Below are positions 20,282 through 31,880 of a stretch of DNA of 64,000 bases, piece after piece. Made by a program: the position numbers and the translations under genes. Within the stretch, counting starts at the first letter, position 1, and every line of letters starts with the position of its first letter. The stretch is taken from the NCBI GenBank assembly GCA_037447655.1, contig JBBHKE010000672.1, positions 261,001-325,000 on the forward strand, read 5' to 3'. A model generated the notes under the pieces. It saw only the letters and a program-made list of their open reading frames with translations. It was not told the origin of the DNA and did no database searches. The stretch is from Zygnema cylindricum. Lineage: Eukaryota; Streptophyta; Zygnematophyceae; Zygnematales; Zygnemataceae.

Positions 20282-23052
20282 TTAGTCAATCGTGACTAAG
20301 ACATAAAAATAATTACCCACCCAATTCAGAGTTCCCGCAGAACTAGAGGGCAAAGGGTTTAGGACGAGAGTCCTAAGAGGATGGAAGGCAGGTCTGATGC
20401 TTACACTGGTCACATCGGTCACAAACCAGTACAAGACCCTGAGGGGAGGACTAGAGGCACCTACAAGAACATGAAGGTGGGTCGGCAAAATATGTGAGAT
20501 GAAAAGTTGGTTTGTCTTCCAATCTCCGGAGGTGACAGAAGCTACATTGATATGATTCTCCTTCATTTTCCAACCGTCTTCCCCTTCTATTGCCAACACA
20601 CCCTTATTGGAAACCTCTACCACCTTTAAGATCAGCTGACCAGCTGAAATGTCCAGCGTGTCTTTTTTCTGTTGCATCCGATACACGAAATCTTGGGCAT
20701 AAATCGTTGTTGCTGCGAAACAAAATTCCCGCTCCGGCGTTGCGAATACCAGAGTTGATCTTGGTGCTGAGCTACTTCTAAATTCCCCATGACTAGAGGC
20801 ATTTCCGGGTGAAATATTTTTTCCTTGTCGGCAATTAGTTTCTTGACCTCTTTGCTATCCAACTGTAGAAAAAAACCAGTATTTGGGCAGAGGCAGCGCC
20901 GGGTAGAATTGGATATCGTCCGAACAAAATGAAATAAGAACAATAGTAGTGGAGGGAGGCTTGCCGGTTGAATCAGTACCCTATAGCAATCTAAGGCACC
21001 CTTCTATCTCACTCTCCTAATTCCTCTTAAACATCATATTTGCGCAGCGACGGCTTCACTGTCTGTACGCACCTTTCGGCCAAACCGTCGGTTTGTGGGT
21101 GGTCCCGGATGGTCAATCGGGGGTCGATGAGGCACAATTCCGACAAGTTGGAGGATTCTCGCGCAAATTTGGAGCCCAAGTCGGTCTGAACTTTGGCTGG
21201 TGCCCCAAATTGGGACAGCACTCTTTAGAAGTATGCGTCCGCAATAGCCTTCGACTCCTTCCGGGGTAAGACCACCAACTCGATCCACTTAGAAAAATGC
21301 TCTATCATTACCAATACAAAGCAGTTCCCTCGTCTGATGGTGGGTAGAGGACCTAGCAGATCTAGAGACCACCGATAAAACATTCCCTGGATGGGAAGGG
21401 AATGAAGTTGGGCACCTCCCATTTTGTCGAAAGCTGCTTTGACTCGGTCACGAAAGAACACGTCTGCACAATCCTATTGACTTAGGTCCGCAACCCGTGC
21501 CACCAGTACAATCTTCTGACTATGGAGGTGGTATGTTTATGCCCAAAATGGCCACATTGTTGGTGGAGGCGAAAAATAAGAGTCTCCTTGTCAGACAAGG
21601 GAGGAACCACTTTCCTCGTCCCGTCTGCCCATTTATGGATAAAAATGGGTCTTTCCCTACAGTAAATCATAATCTTAAATCATATTTCTGCTGTATTATC
21701 ACCCATCTGGGGAGCTTGACTGTTAGCTCGCTGTTCTCCATAATCCACTTTAGAGGTTGGTGATCTTTAATCAGAGTGAAGTGAATTCCGTACAAATATG
21801 GTCTAAAATGTTCGATTGCCCAGACAACAGCGAGTAACTCCCCATGGTAGCTGTTATTATATCTCTCCCCTCGGTTGTTTCTTCTACTGGCGTAAGCCAC
21901 CACTTACTCGGCCCCACATCGTCTAGTTGAGCTAAAACAACTCCCAATCCAAACCTGCTCCAATCAGTGTAAAGGAGGAACGGCCTCTGATGATCAAGCA
22001 TACGGAGCACTGGATGTTGCTTAAGGGAGTCTTTCACAAACAGGAATGGTATCTGCTAATCCTCCGCCCAGTACCACTCTTGGTCCTTCCCCAACAACTG
22101 GTTCAAAGGCTGAGGGTGACTGCTAAATTTAGGGATGAACTTCGATAGTAGTTTGCCAGTCCTAAGAACGTGCGGAGTGCAAACACGTCCTGAGGAGGGG
22201 GAAGGGTAATAAGGGCTGCCACCTTGACCATATGGGGACCCATTGTCCCGAAGATAACTTATGTCCCAGGTAGATAATCTTATGCACCCCAAAAATTCCC
22301 TTACCCCGGTGACAATTCAAGCCCGCTGCTTGGAGGGCCCGGACTACAATCTTTAAATGCATTAAGTGTTCCTCGAAGGTCTTTGAGAAGATAATTACAT
22401 TGTCGATATAACATTGTGCACAGTTGATCCCCCGGAGCGTCTCGTCCACGGCATGTTGGAATTTGGTTGGTGCATTCTTTAGCCCGAATGGCATGTAGAG
22501 TCATTCATACAACCAAGACCCTACCCAAAAAGCTGTGCTTTCCCGGTGCCTTGGCTCCATCGCCATCTGATGGAACCGATTCTTCATATCCAAGGTTGAA
22601 TAAATGGTGGCGGCGGCCCGCGAGTTGAAAATCTCTTCCGGGGTTGGCATTAGGTATCGTTCAAGTATAGTAGCCGTGCTAAACATCTGGTAGTCTCCAC
22701 ACATCCGAAAGTTAACCGTTTTCCTAGACGAGTCCTTCTTAGGTGGGAAAGCTGTTGGGGACGGAAACCCATGGAGTCCGGTACTTTCTTGCACTAATCA
22801 AGCTTCCACCAAGGTTTGTACCTTTGCCATGATGAATTATTTATCCTTGAAGTTGAGCGGGTATTGCTTCTGCCAAAGAGTAGCCGTCTCGTCTATTAAA
22901 TCTATCTGAAAGGAAGTTCCTTTATAGATGCCAACGTCGATGTGTGACCAAGAGAAAACATGTTTGTTCTCTTCTAATGGATAAGAGAGCCGGGCCTTTT
23001 GCTGAGGGTTCAACTGCTCCCCTAAGGTCCAATCTATCTTCTCGAGTTCCAC
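20282..23052 (-). pseudogene. Ty3/Gypsy pol: RT, RNase H, integrase
   Basis: Minus-strand order: the RT N-terminal region (23052-22837, ENKHVFSWSHIDVG), RT core (22794-22162, MCGDYQMFSTATILERYLMP and MPFGLKNAPTKFQHAVDETL), RNase H (22037-21667), the HHCC finger (HQQCGHFGHKHTTSIVRRLY, about 21600), integrase core (WSLDLLGPLP, VQTDLGSKF, GLAERCVQTVK) and the C-terminal tail (NLEVAQHQDQLWYSQRRSG; VVEVSNKGVLAIEGEDGW). RT before integrase defines Gypsy. The catalytic YxDD reads YIDN at 22399-22410. Multiple frameshifts are present. No chromodomain is visible. Protease and gag are missing above 23052, where Copia LTR sequence begins at 23158. Confidence 0.88.
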
Positions 23053-23157
23053 CGCTGCCCATGCCTTTAGAGGTCTTCACCTGCAGGAGATATCAAATTC
23101 CAACCCTATCTATGGGTCTACTTCCCCTCCTCTTGTCACAATGCTGGTGCTAACAAC
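23053..23157 (-). other. Last unassigned Gypsy-side sequence before the Copia LTR
   Basis: About 105 bp, probably the decayed region just upstream of RT. No motif is visible. It ends at the inferred Copia LTR boundary. Confidence 0.4.
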
Positions 23158-24163
23158 TAGTGAAATTATTATATTTATATGATATTTTCTAGGTCTAAAT
23201 AGTTCAATACAAATAGGAAAATAAAAAGGCGGACAGCCTACCTCCACCTCCTCTCTCTACCCACCATACTTGTTGTAGTCACTGGGGGATAGAGAAGGTG
23301 GTAGAGCCATGGCTGTCTTAGCTTAGCATGCAGGACCAAAGAGTGACTTATGTCACTCTCAACATAAGGTTGAGTCCGGCAGGACTAAAACCTATGACCG
23401 GTAGAGCGCGGTGTAGTCGTTAGTTTTAACGAGTCTGTCGTAGAAGTCCGTTAGGATACATTAGGTTTGATAATTATTTGAATTGTGTTAAGACCATGAA
23501 TTCGATTAACGGAATGACGAACGAATGAACATAGATACAAGTGTTATATAGTGCGAACATTATCTCTCACGAAACACATGAATCACACATTTGGTTTCGA
23601 CGCCCGACATTTAATGTCGGATTTAATCCGACAGCATATATCACTACCGAGATCGCGGAATGGTTACTTTGGCGTTTATAGACATGGCATGACGTGGCTC
23701 CACGTGGAGGGATGACATCTGGTCGCGGGAATTTCGGAGAACATAAAGACAAGGTAAAAGTGGACACGCGTCCACTCAAAGGTTTTGCAGTACACAGGCC
23801 ATACAGAAAGTACATCGGTCGTAGTACCTTTTTGTACCTTACAGTCATTTGATTGGTTTGTACGCCAGTAGATAAGGGTTGTGAGAGGGGTTTAGGACTT
23901 AGAGATTTTGGTAGGTAGTGACCTCTCTCCATTTAAGAGTTTGTATAAATTGGCATCTTTGCAACCTCATAATTAATCAGTTGGTTGGCCATTTTCAATG
24001 ATTCTTTTTCCTACAAACTCACAAGACTCCAAGCTACACTAGGGTGGAGTCACAATATCAGTTTGCCTTCTTGGGCAGCAGTGGTTGTGGCTTGAAGTGG
24101 GTTAGTTAAAACTATCTAGAGGCTTTTTGAATTTTGTAGTCCATTAGAGGACACATAATTGCA
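23158..24163 (+). repeat. Copia LTR, first of a tandem pair
   Basis: 1006 bp of the subfamily that starts TGTTGAAATT (here mutated to TAGTGAAATT) and ends AATTGCA. It contains the conserved AGCCATGGCT (about 23307), hairpin AGAGTGACTTATGTCACTCT (23340-23359), a degenerate antisense tRNA-like block (about 23370-23450), G-box CCACGTGG (23700-23707) and TATA box (23944-23950). It is followed by a 15-bp relic of the primer-binding site (24164-24178) and then directly by another LTR. Confidence 0.85.
23944..23950 (+). promoter_or_regulatory. TATA box TATAAAT of a Copia LTR
   Basis: TATAAAT in the context TTTGTATAAATTGGCAT is kept at the same place in the related LTRs (TATAAAA at 24966-24972, TATAAAT at 42878-42884, and minus strand at 28289-28295 and 50090-50096). 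It lies about 210 bp before the LTR end, with a G-box about 240 bp upstream, as expected of a U3 promoter. Confidence 0.65.
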
Positions 24164-24178
24164 CGTTACGGGTACACT

Positions 24179-25186
24179 TGTTGAAATTTATTGATTTCTA
24201 GAGTATTTTCTAGGTATAAATAGGTTAATATAAAAGGGAAAAGAAAAGGGCAGACAACTTGTCTTCACCTCCTCTCTTTAGCCCCTATACTTATTGTAGT
24301 CTGTGAAGGATAGAGAGGGTTGTAAAGCCATGGCTGCTTTAGTTCTATAGGCAAGACTAAAGAGTGACAAATGTCACTCTCAAACAAAAGGTCGAGTCCG
24401 GCAAGACTCCAACCTCCGACCGTTAGAGTATGGCGTAGCCGGTAGCTTTAACCATTCTGTCGTGAAGTCCGTTAAAATACATAGGGTGTGATACGTATTT
24501 AAACTAATACATGATCCTGAAAAGGATTAACTAAAATGTGAACAAAGGAATATTGAACTAGTTAAAGTACTTAAGTGCAGACGTCATTTCGCACAAAACA
24601 AATGAATCGGACATTTGTTTCGACGATCGACATTTAAAGTCTAATTTAATCCGACGACGCATTTCACTGCCGAGATCGCGCAATGGTCACTTTGACGTTT
24701 ATGCACGTGGCATGACCTGGCGCCACGTGGAGAGATGATATTTGGTCGCGGGAATTTCGCAGAATATACGTAATGGTGGAAAAGTGACACGCGTCTACAT
24801 AGTGGCCTTGTCGTGCACAGCGCATACATAAAGGACACCGGTATAGTACCTTTTTGTACTTTAGAGTCATGTGATTGGTCTGTACTTTGGTAGATAAGGG
24901 TTGTGAGAGGGATTTAGGACTTAGGAAATTATGGTAGATAGTTCCATCTCTCTAAGAGGGCTTTGTATAAAATTGGCATTTTTACCGGCTCATAACTTAT
25001 CTGCTAGTTGGCTGTTTTCAGTGATTCTTTTTGCTACATAATCACAGGATTCCAGGCTGCACAGGGGTGCTCTCAAACTATGAGTTTGCCATCTAGGGCA
25101 GCAGTGATTGTGGCTTAAAGTGGGTTAGTTAAACATTATCTAGAGGCTTTAGTATTTTGTAGCCCAATGGAAGACACAGAATTGCA
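24179..25186 (+). repeat. 5' LTR of Copia C
   Basis: 1008 bp starting TGTTGAAATTTATTG and ending AATTGCA. It has hairpin AGAGTGACAAATGTCACTCT (24361-24380), an antisense tRNA-like block (about 24391-24470), two CACGTG cores (24714-24719 and within 24723-24730) and TATA box TATAAAA (24966-24972). The gag ATG (25167) is 20 bases before the LTR end. Confidence 0.88.
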
Positions 25187-25880
25187 GGTTATGGGCCCAC
25201 CCTCTTGGGTGCCCACCTTCAATGGATTTGGGTTCATCTATTGGGAAGCCATAATGATGGGAGCTTTTTGTGAAAAACGATACTGGGGTATCGTCAGTGG
25301 ACAAGTGAAACGTCGACCTTCGCGAACTCCACCAGCATTTGGAGGAGTAAGGTTTCCTGCAGCAACGGGTGCCTCAGCGGATGAGGCAGATGATAGGGAC
25401 AGCAATGTGTCCAAAAAGGGGAAAGGGAAGGATACACCCATCACTCCTATTGCCACAGTATGGGAGCGGCGACCTTAAAGACCACGGAGAACGATACCCA
25501 AATTTGGGAGGATATAAACATGGTTGCCAAGAACTTCATTATCAGGCACCTCACTCAAGCTTTGGCCACCCCTCATCTTCACATTTGCAAGGCCGAGGAG
25601 TTGTGGGTGAGTTTGGTGGAGATTTATAGAGCTGGAACTATTCACGAACTCCAGTTGGTTGAGCAAAAGCTAGTGAGTCACACTTACAAAGGAGAAAAGA
25701 TGTTAGATTACTGTAATGATCTTTCTTGTTTGTATATAGAGATGGAAAGCGCCAGGTGGACAGGTACAATGAAAATGAAAGATAACACCCTTATCATGAA
25801 GTTACCAGACGAGTTCGAGAACATAGTGTACTGAGTGCAGGAAAGGCCTGATAGTTCATGGAAATGGAACACAGTTGTCA
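25167..25880 (+). pseudogene. Copia C gag
   Basis: It starts at ATG 25167 inside the LTR (MEDTELQVMGPPSWVPTF) and reads through the primer-binding site. The first frame ends at 25478; a frameshift near 25460 continues gag (FIIRHLTQALATPHLHI, MLDYCNDLSCLYIEME) to a TGA at about 25832. The zinc-knuckle region (LCHFCKKLGHFIANCVK, about 26030-26080) lies in a further frame beyond 25880. Confidence 0.85.
25187..25201 (+). other. Primer-binding site of Copia C
   Basis: GGTTATGGGCCCACC directly after the LTR: 15 bases complementary to the initiator tRNA-Met anticodon arm. It is also gag codons (V-M-G-P). Confidence 0.8.
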
Positions 25881-27938
25881 AGATGATACTTGTGCAGGAA
25901 AACACAATGGAGATTAGGAGAGGAGCATTCAAGCTCTAGCAACAAGAGGGGACCAATGGGGGAAGGACTCAAAGACACCATACAAAGGGGAAAGAGATCA
26001 TTCTGGAGGACCGAAGCCCCGAAAGGGTCTTTGTCATTTTTGCAAAAAGCTGGGACACTTCATCGCCAATTGTGTCAAGCTGTCGGAGCTGAGGCTCCAA
26101 GAGAACTTTGGAGGGGGTTCTTCAGGAGGGAAGAAAAAGGAACTTGTGGTTACAGAAGTGACAAGAGAAACCGAGGATAACTCCATCGAGGAGGATGGGG
26201 AGTTTTTTATTGAAAAGAGTCTTGAGGAGAAGGAGATACCTAAAAGACAAAAGTGTGCCTTTAGAGCGATTCGGGAAGCTTGACAAGAAGGATGGATAAT
26301 CGACTCAGATGCATCCATGCATATGTGACGTGATAAACAACTCTTCACTAAGCTAAGAAATATCCCTGCTGTAGAGATAGAGAATGGGGATGGGAGAGTG
26401 GTTACTACAGATATAGTGGGATCAGTTGATTTGAAAGTCTTAATGGAGGAAAAGACTTCCATACTAACCTTCTCAGATGTACTCTATATTCCTTAGCTGA
26501 TTAAAAAAATCTTGTCTCTACATCTGTGTTAGATAACAAAGATTTTGATACCTTCACTAGAAAGGGCATCTTTACAACTAAGTATGGGGATGAAGTTTAC
26601 TTCACGTCAGATAAGGGTAGCCAAGGAATGTTTAGGCTAAACGTGAGTAATGAAAAGAAGAATGCTTACTATGTTGTTGTTCCTAAGTTGATGATTTGAC
26701 AAAAGCAATTGGGGCATGTGCATTTTGATAGGTTGAGGGAAATGAAAAAGCTTCGGGTATAGAAGGCATTAAGTTTGGGGATAATGAAATGATGGATGAT
26801 TGTAGTGGCTGTGCCCTATATAAGGCTGACAAACTTCCCTTTCCCAAAGCCGCCACATATAAAGGTGAGAAAATACTATATAGGGTCCACAGAGATATCT
26901 AGCGACCCACAAAAGTACCTTCGGTTGGAGGAAAAAGGTTTATGATGACAATAACTGATAACTAGTCTATATACTCCAGAGTCTAATTCCTAAAAACAAA
27001 GTCTGAAACATCAACTTACTTCAAAGAATATAAAGCTTAGATTGAGAAGTTGCATGGAACCCCAATTAAGAGAATAAAGAGTGTTAATGGGGGAGAATAT
27101 ACCTCTAACCAGTTTGAGGAGTATTTGAGAGACGAGGGAGTTCAGCACCAAAAAACCGTACTATATAACCCGAAAAAAAATGGGGTAGCTGCGAGGTTGA
27201 ACCTAACACTAGGAGATAGTGTATACAGTATGTTGGCCGATGAGAAAATAGGAAAGAGATTTTGAACAGAGGCCATGAACTGGTCCAACTACATTAAGTA
27301 AAGAGTCCTTACCTCGGCTCTAAAGGGAATGATACGTTATGAGAGGTGGGTGGGAAGGAAACCGGATATACCACCTTAAAGTATTCGGTAGCCAAGTTTA
27401 CAGTCTTGACACGGATAGGAAAAACAAGAAACTAGATGCTAAGGGAAAACCTGAATACTTTGTACGATATGATAAGCATGTCAAGGGATATAGAGTTTAT
27501 GACTTAGCAAAGAGAGATATCATTCTGGTCAAACACCTAGTTGTCATGGATGAAGGGAAGTCATTTGACCCATTTAAATATACCAAAAAGATAAGAATCA
27601 GATTTGAGTCTTATGGTGAGGAGGACTCCATCCTTCTCAAAAGGGACATGAGTGAATCAGGGATTGCAGATTCAGGGGAGATCTAAGACACACGCAATCC
27701 ACCGGAAACCTCACATATTCCTATGGACTTCGAGGAGACAGAAGAGGAGGGACATGAACCGACTTCTATGGATAGGGGATCCGATGAGACACTAAGAAGA
27801 AATCTAAGACTTCACTCCATCTCGCTTTTGAGTTTGAAGGGGGGAGAAGGAGTTGCAAAAGGATCCAAGAAAAATCCGCCGGCTCAATGTTTGGAAACCC
27901 AAGCTAGGCAAGCATTTGCCCCAAGCAAGGAAAACATG
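25881..27938 (+). pseudogene. Copia C protease and integrase remnants
   Basis: Zinc knuckle near 26035, protease motif read as IDSDASMHM near 26300 (DSGA expected), pre-integrase about 26500-26830, and integrase core about 26830-27680 (SVNGGEYTSNQFEEY at 27080, GVQHQKTVLYNPKKNGVAARL, RVYDLAKRDIILVKHLVV). Many stops (for example TAG and TGA within the core) and lost catalytic residues (GVAARLN for GVAERLN) show long decay. RT is absent. Confidence 0.83.
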
Positions 27939-28041
27939 TGACTCCTTAGTCCTACCTATGGAGCAGAGGCAGCCATGGCTCTACTACTCTCTACCTCCTT
28001 CAGTGACTACAACAAGTATGGGGGATAGAGGAAAGAGGTGG

Positions 28042-29073
28042 TGCAATTGTGTGTCCTCCATTGGATTACTAGATTCAAAAAGCCTCTATATATCTTTTAA
28101 CCAACCCACTTCAAGCCACAACCACTACAGTCCAAGAAAGCAAAATGACAATCTCACTACACCCACAGCAAGCAAAATGACATTCTAACTACACCCGTGT
28201 GCACCTTTGACTCCTCTAAGTCTGTAGCAAAAAGAATCACTGAAAACGGCCAATGGGCCGATAAGTTATGGGGTGGCAAAGATGCATATTTTATACAAAC
28301 CTTCAAAAGGAGAGGCGACTGTTTTTTCAAAATTCATTAATTCCTAATTCTCTCCAATAACTCCTATCTACTAAAGTACGGACCAATCATATTACTGTAC
28401 TGTACCAAAAAGTATAACTCTCGGTGTACCTTTTGTACGGCCAATGTACGACAAGGTTATTACGTGGACGCGTGCCCTCTTTTTACTCGTCCGTAGGTTC
28501 CTTGGAATTCTCGCAACCAAATGTTATCTTTCCACATGGCGCCAGGTCAAGCCACGTCACAAAAAGGCCAAAGTGACCACTTCGAGATCTCCGCCGTGAT
28601 GTGCGCCGTTTAATAAAAACCAAAATGTTATCTCAGTCGTCAAAACAAATGTCTGATTCATTTGATTCGTGCGGAATCACGTTTGCACCGTATTATATTA
28701 GTTCAATTTCCTTATATTCATATTTATGTTAATCGGTTTAGAGGACGTTACACACTTTAAGTAAAAATTACACCCTATGTATTCTAGCAAACTTTTACGA
28801 CAGAGTGGTTAGAGCGAACGGCTACGCCATGCTCTGCCGGTGGGATGTTCGAGTCTTGCCGAACTCAACCTTTTTTTGAGAGTGACTTATAGTCACTTTT
28901 TAGTCCTGTCTAATGAAGCTGAGGCAGCCATGGCTCCACTACTCTCTCTCTCCTTCAATGACTACAACAAGTACGGGGGATAGAGAGAGGGGTGGAGGAA
29001 AACTGCTTGCGCTTTCCCTTTTGTTTTTCTATTCACCAATTCAGACCTACAAAAAACTTCACAAATTTCAATA
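28042..29073 (-). mobile_element. Solo Copia LTR with target duplication GGTGG
   Basis: 1032 bp, minus orientation, flanked by GGTGG at 28037-28041 and 29074-29078. Its plus-strand ends are TGCAATTGTG and TTTCAATA. It holds a TATA box (minus, 28289-28295), the antisense tRNA-like block (plus strand 28795-28870) followed by a run of seven T, a hairpin with GTGAC/GTCAC arms, and AGCCATGGCT (about 28929). No interior is present. Confidence 0.88.
28795..28870 (+). other. Antisense tRNA-like block with Pol III-type T run
   Basis: GACAGAGTGGTTAGAGCG resembles a tRNA D-arm/A-box, and TGTTCGAGTCT (about 28846-28856) a B-box, at tRNA-like spacing, on the strand opposite to the LTR. It is followed at 28871-28877 by TTTTTTT, a potential Pol III terminator. 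Confidence 0.55.
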
Positions 29074-29162
29074 GGTGGGGGTAGACTGCCTACCCTTTTT
29101 TTGCCTGTTCCTACTATGTTATTCAAACCTAGAAAATACTCCATAAATCTAGTGATTTTCAA

Positions 29163-29629
29163 CCCTAACATCACCACTTAGAGTGATGGAAGTCATGGGG
29201 ACGCTCTTATGAGAAGGTGTACTTTTGGGTATGTACTTTATATGGGTGATGGGTCTTGCTGCTAGAGGAGCAAATAGCAAAAGGTTATTGCTCAGTCCAC
29301 CATGGAGGTTGAGTACATGGCCTTTTGCTTTGTTATAAATGAAATGATGTGGGAGAAGTCCTTTTTTGGGTGTATAGAAAATCTTTTGTGATAATGAAGC
29401 AGCCATTGCCATTGCTACAAATCCCAAACACCACTTTAAAGCTAAACACATGGATAAGAGACTTAGTTTTGCTAGAGAAAAAGTAGAGGATAAAATCATA
29501 AGCTAGTAGTATAGACTACATAGTGAAGTGGTAGTTGACATGTAACGAAGCCTGTACCATATATTAAATTAAACTTTTGTAGAGAAAGGTGTGGTCTAAA
29601 ACTCAAAGGTGGCTAAAAAATAAAGGGAG
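29163..29629 (+). pseudogene. Copia D RNase H C-terminus and polypurine tract
   Basis: The end of a Copia pol: NPNITT opening, KVIAQSTMEVEYMAF near 29280, FKAKHMDKRLSFAREKV near 29440, with frameshifts and stops. It ends in the polypurine tract AAAGGGAG (29622-29629) next to LTR D. Its upstream boundary is the minus-strand LTR fragment, so the parent RT is missing. Confidence 0.83.
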
Positions 29630-29717
29630 TGTTGAATTTGGAAATTTTTGTTTTGTATTTTCTAGGTCTGCAAGATGTAAAATAAAAGGGAGAAAAAAGA
29701 CATAGAGAGTCTGTCTC
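29630..29717 (+). repeat. LTR D, piece 1 of 3
   Basis: It starts TGTTGAATTTGG after the polypurine tract and includes TATTTTCTAGGTCTG. It is cut after 88 bp by Copia B. It continues at 36197. Confidence 0.82.
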
Positions 29718-30784
29718 TGTAGAAATTAATGGTCAATTTAAAGTATTTTCTTGGTCTAAATAGAAATATAGAATGAAGCCGAGGCAGTCTAACTCTAACT
29801 TCTCTCTCTAACTCTCAAACTTGTCGCATTCATTGAGAAATTGGAGAGGAAGCTAGAGCCATGGCTACCTAGGCTATCTAGAGGTTTTCGGGAAATATAT
29901 ATTATTTTATTTACCGTTAGGGGTTTATTTACTAAAATTATATGTGCCGGCCACAAGATTTCATCTTGGTAACTGCGAGACAGCAAGCAGCCGGTAGCCA
30001 GTAGCCTTAGCCATTAAGTCTTTAACTAGTGTTATGTAAAATATGGTTTGATATTTAATTAAACATTACCAGGTTGGATAATTCATTTAACTGTAATTGT
30101 TTACAGGATACATAGATCCAGTTATGTAAAAGTACGGATTACGGTACGAATAAGAAACCAATATCGCGCATTTATTTCTTTAGCAAAACGAATACCGCGC
30201 ATGTATTTATTACGGCTACGATTAAATGTGAATTTAATCGGACCACCAAAATTAACGCTGAGATCGCGGAAGAGGATTTTCGCAGTTTTAGGTCATCGCC
30301 ACATCGGATGACACGTGGCAAAATGACATTGGATCGCGGCATCTTCGAGGATTAAAGGAGCAAATCTGGATATAACACATGTCGACATTTAGGTCATGTC
30401 GTACACTGTCCTTACAAAAAGTACACCGGCACCTGTACTTTTATGTACACAAGTGTATTCTGATTGGCTCCATACATCAATAGATAGAGTTAATGAGAGA
30501 GATAGGACTTAGAAAAATTAGGAGATATGATCCTCTCTCGCAGAGAACTTCTGTACAAAAGGTCAACTTTGACCCTCCATAACTTACTGCTCAAGGGAGC
30601 AAATTCAGAGATTATTTTTGCAATCGACTCAAGGGAGTCTTACCTTTACAGAGGTGAAGGTGGTCAAAGTTATTATCTGCCAAGGTGGCAGTTGTTCTTG
30701 CTGAAACAGAAAGGGGTCAGGGTTATCCTAGAGGCTTCGTGGAAGCTGTCCACTTTGAGGACTTATGAAGGTCTCAGAGTTTCA
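29718..30784 (+). repeat. 5' LTR of Copia B
   Basis: 1067 bp, TGTAGAAATTAATGG to GTTTCA. It has AGCCATGGCT (about 29859), an antisense tRNA-like relic (about 29945-30030), and an ABRE/G-box ACACGTGGC at 30311-30319. The gag ATG lies at 30765, inside the LTR. Confidence 0.88.
30311..30319 (+). promoter_or_regulatory. ABRE/G-box ACACGTGGC in the Copia B U3
   Basis: An exact match to the plant abscisic-acid-responsive/G-box core, which binds bZIP factors. It is found at the same position in the related LTRs of the 53-63 kb array (minus strand, 58703-58711 and 62737-62745) and is mutated in the 3' LTR of B (ACAAGTGGC). Stress- or hormone-responsive LTR activity is an inference. Confidence 0.5.
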
Positions 30785-31880
30785 GGTTATAGGCCCACCC
30801 TCCAGGGTACCCATCTTTAAAAGAACTGGCTTCATATATTGGGAAAGTATGATGATAGGAGCTCTATGTGAAAAAATGTTTTGGGGGATAGTGAAAGTGG
30901 ACGGTTGGGGCTTCCATCAAGTCTTAGAATCCCTCCAGGGTTTGGAGGAAGCAGATTCACTAAGAAAGAGGATCCACCTTCAACAGAGGAAATAAAGGAA
31001 GGAGAGGTGGTGGACAAAGGAGCTGAGAAGGAGACAACCACACTAATAACAAGATGGTCAACATTCTTGTCACCTATTCCGAGGAACGAGGAGAATGATA
31101 CTCAAACCACGGATTTCAACAATATGGTGGCAAAGCACTTCATCCTACGCCATCTTACTCAAGGACTTGCATGTCCTCATTCGCACGTAGAAAGGGCATC
31201 CAATCTTGGGATGGCTCTCATAAAGATGTACCAAAGTTGTACTATTCAACAAGAACAGTTGACTGATCAGAAAGTTAACGAGTATGTATACAAATGGGGG
31301 AAAATAATGGATTTTTGCAATGACCTTGTTACACTCTTCATAGAGCTAGAGAGTGCGGGAAAAGATTTTAGTGAAAAAGAAAAGGTTAAATGTTTACTGA
31401 TGAAGTTACCCGATGAGTTCGAGAATATATTCAACCGTGTGAAGGACTTGCCGGACTCAAGGTGGATATGGAACTCAGTGTTACGGAAGATTCTCGTTTG
31501 GGAGAAAACGCTTGATATCCAAAGGGGAGGAAAGAGTAGCCAATCCTTAGCAACTGCGACCAATTGGAGGAACAAGGATTCCCGGAAATCGGTCAAAAAC
31601 TATGGGGGGAGGGAGGAGAAAAATTAGACCAACGAGTTCGAAACCAAGGGCTCCCAAAGGTTTATGTCATTTTTGTAAGAAACTTGGGCACTATATGGCA
31701 GAGTTTACTAAGCTAACCGAGCTTCGGTTAAAGGAGGGGCAGACCGGTGGTACCGCGAGAGGAAAGAAAAAGGCCCTTGTGATAGAGGTACATGAGGTGG
31801 AATCCGAGGACGAGGACGATGAGCTCTTTTTAGATGAGGAGTTGGAGGCGAAAAACGGATCCAAATTCCACGAAGGCACA
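30765..31880 (+). pseudogene. Copia B gag with altered zinc knuckle
   Basis: ATG 30765 in the LTR opens MKVSEFQVIGPPSRVPIF; the frame breaks near 30890 and continues in 30881-31627 (HFILRHLTQGLACPHSHV, MKLPDEFENIFNRVKDLPDS), then shifts to 31602-31901 with the knuckle CHFCKKLGHYMAEF. The final Cys of CX2CX4HX4C is Phe. An acidic segment ESEDEDDELFLDEELEA follows, as in the other copies. Confidence 0.86.

Larger units (their letters stand above)
24179..27938 (+). mobile_element. Copia element C, truncated
   Basis: 5' LTR 24179-25186, primer-binding site 25187-25201, then decayed gag, protease and integrase. The coding region is cut at about 27938, in the linker between integrase and RT, by minus-strand LTR sequence. 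No 3' LTR can be assigned with certainty. Confidence 0.85.
27939..29162 (-). repeat. Minus-strand Copia LTR fragment split by a solo LTR
   Basis: 27939-28041 and 29074-29162 are adjacent parts of the first about 190 bp of a minus-strand LTR: CAGCCATGGCTC and GACTACAACAAGTATGGGGG, then GGTGGGGGTAGACTGCC and the LTR start near 29160. They are separated by the solo LTR 28042-29073. The rest of this LTR is missing at 27938, where plus-strand Copia C pol begins. Confidence 0.75.
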
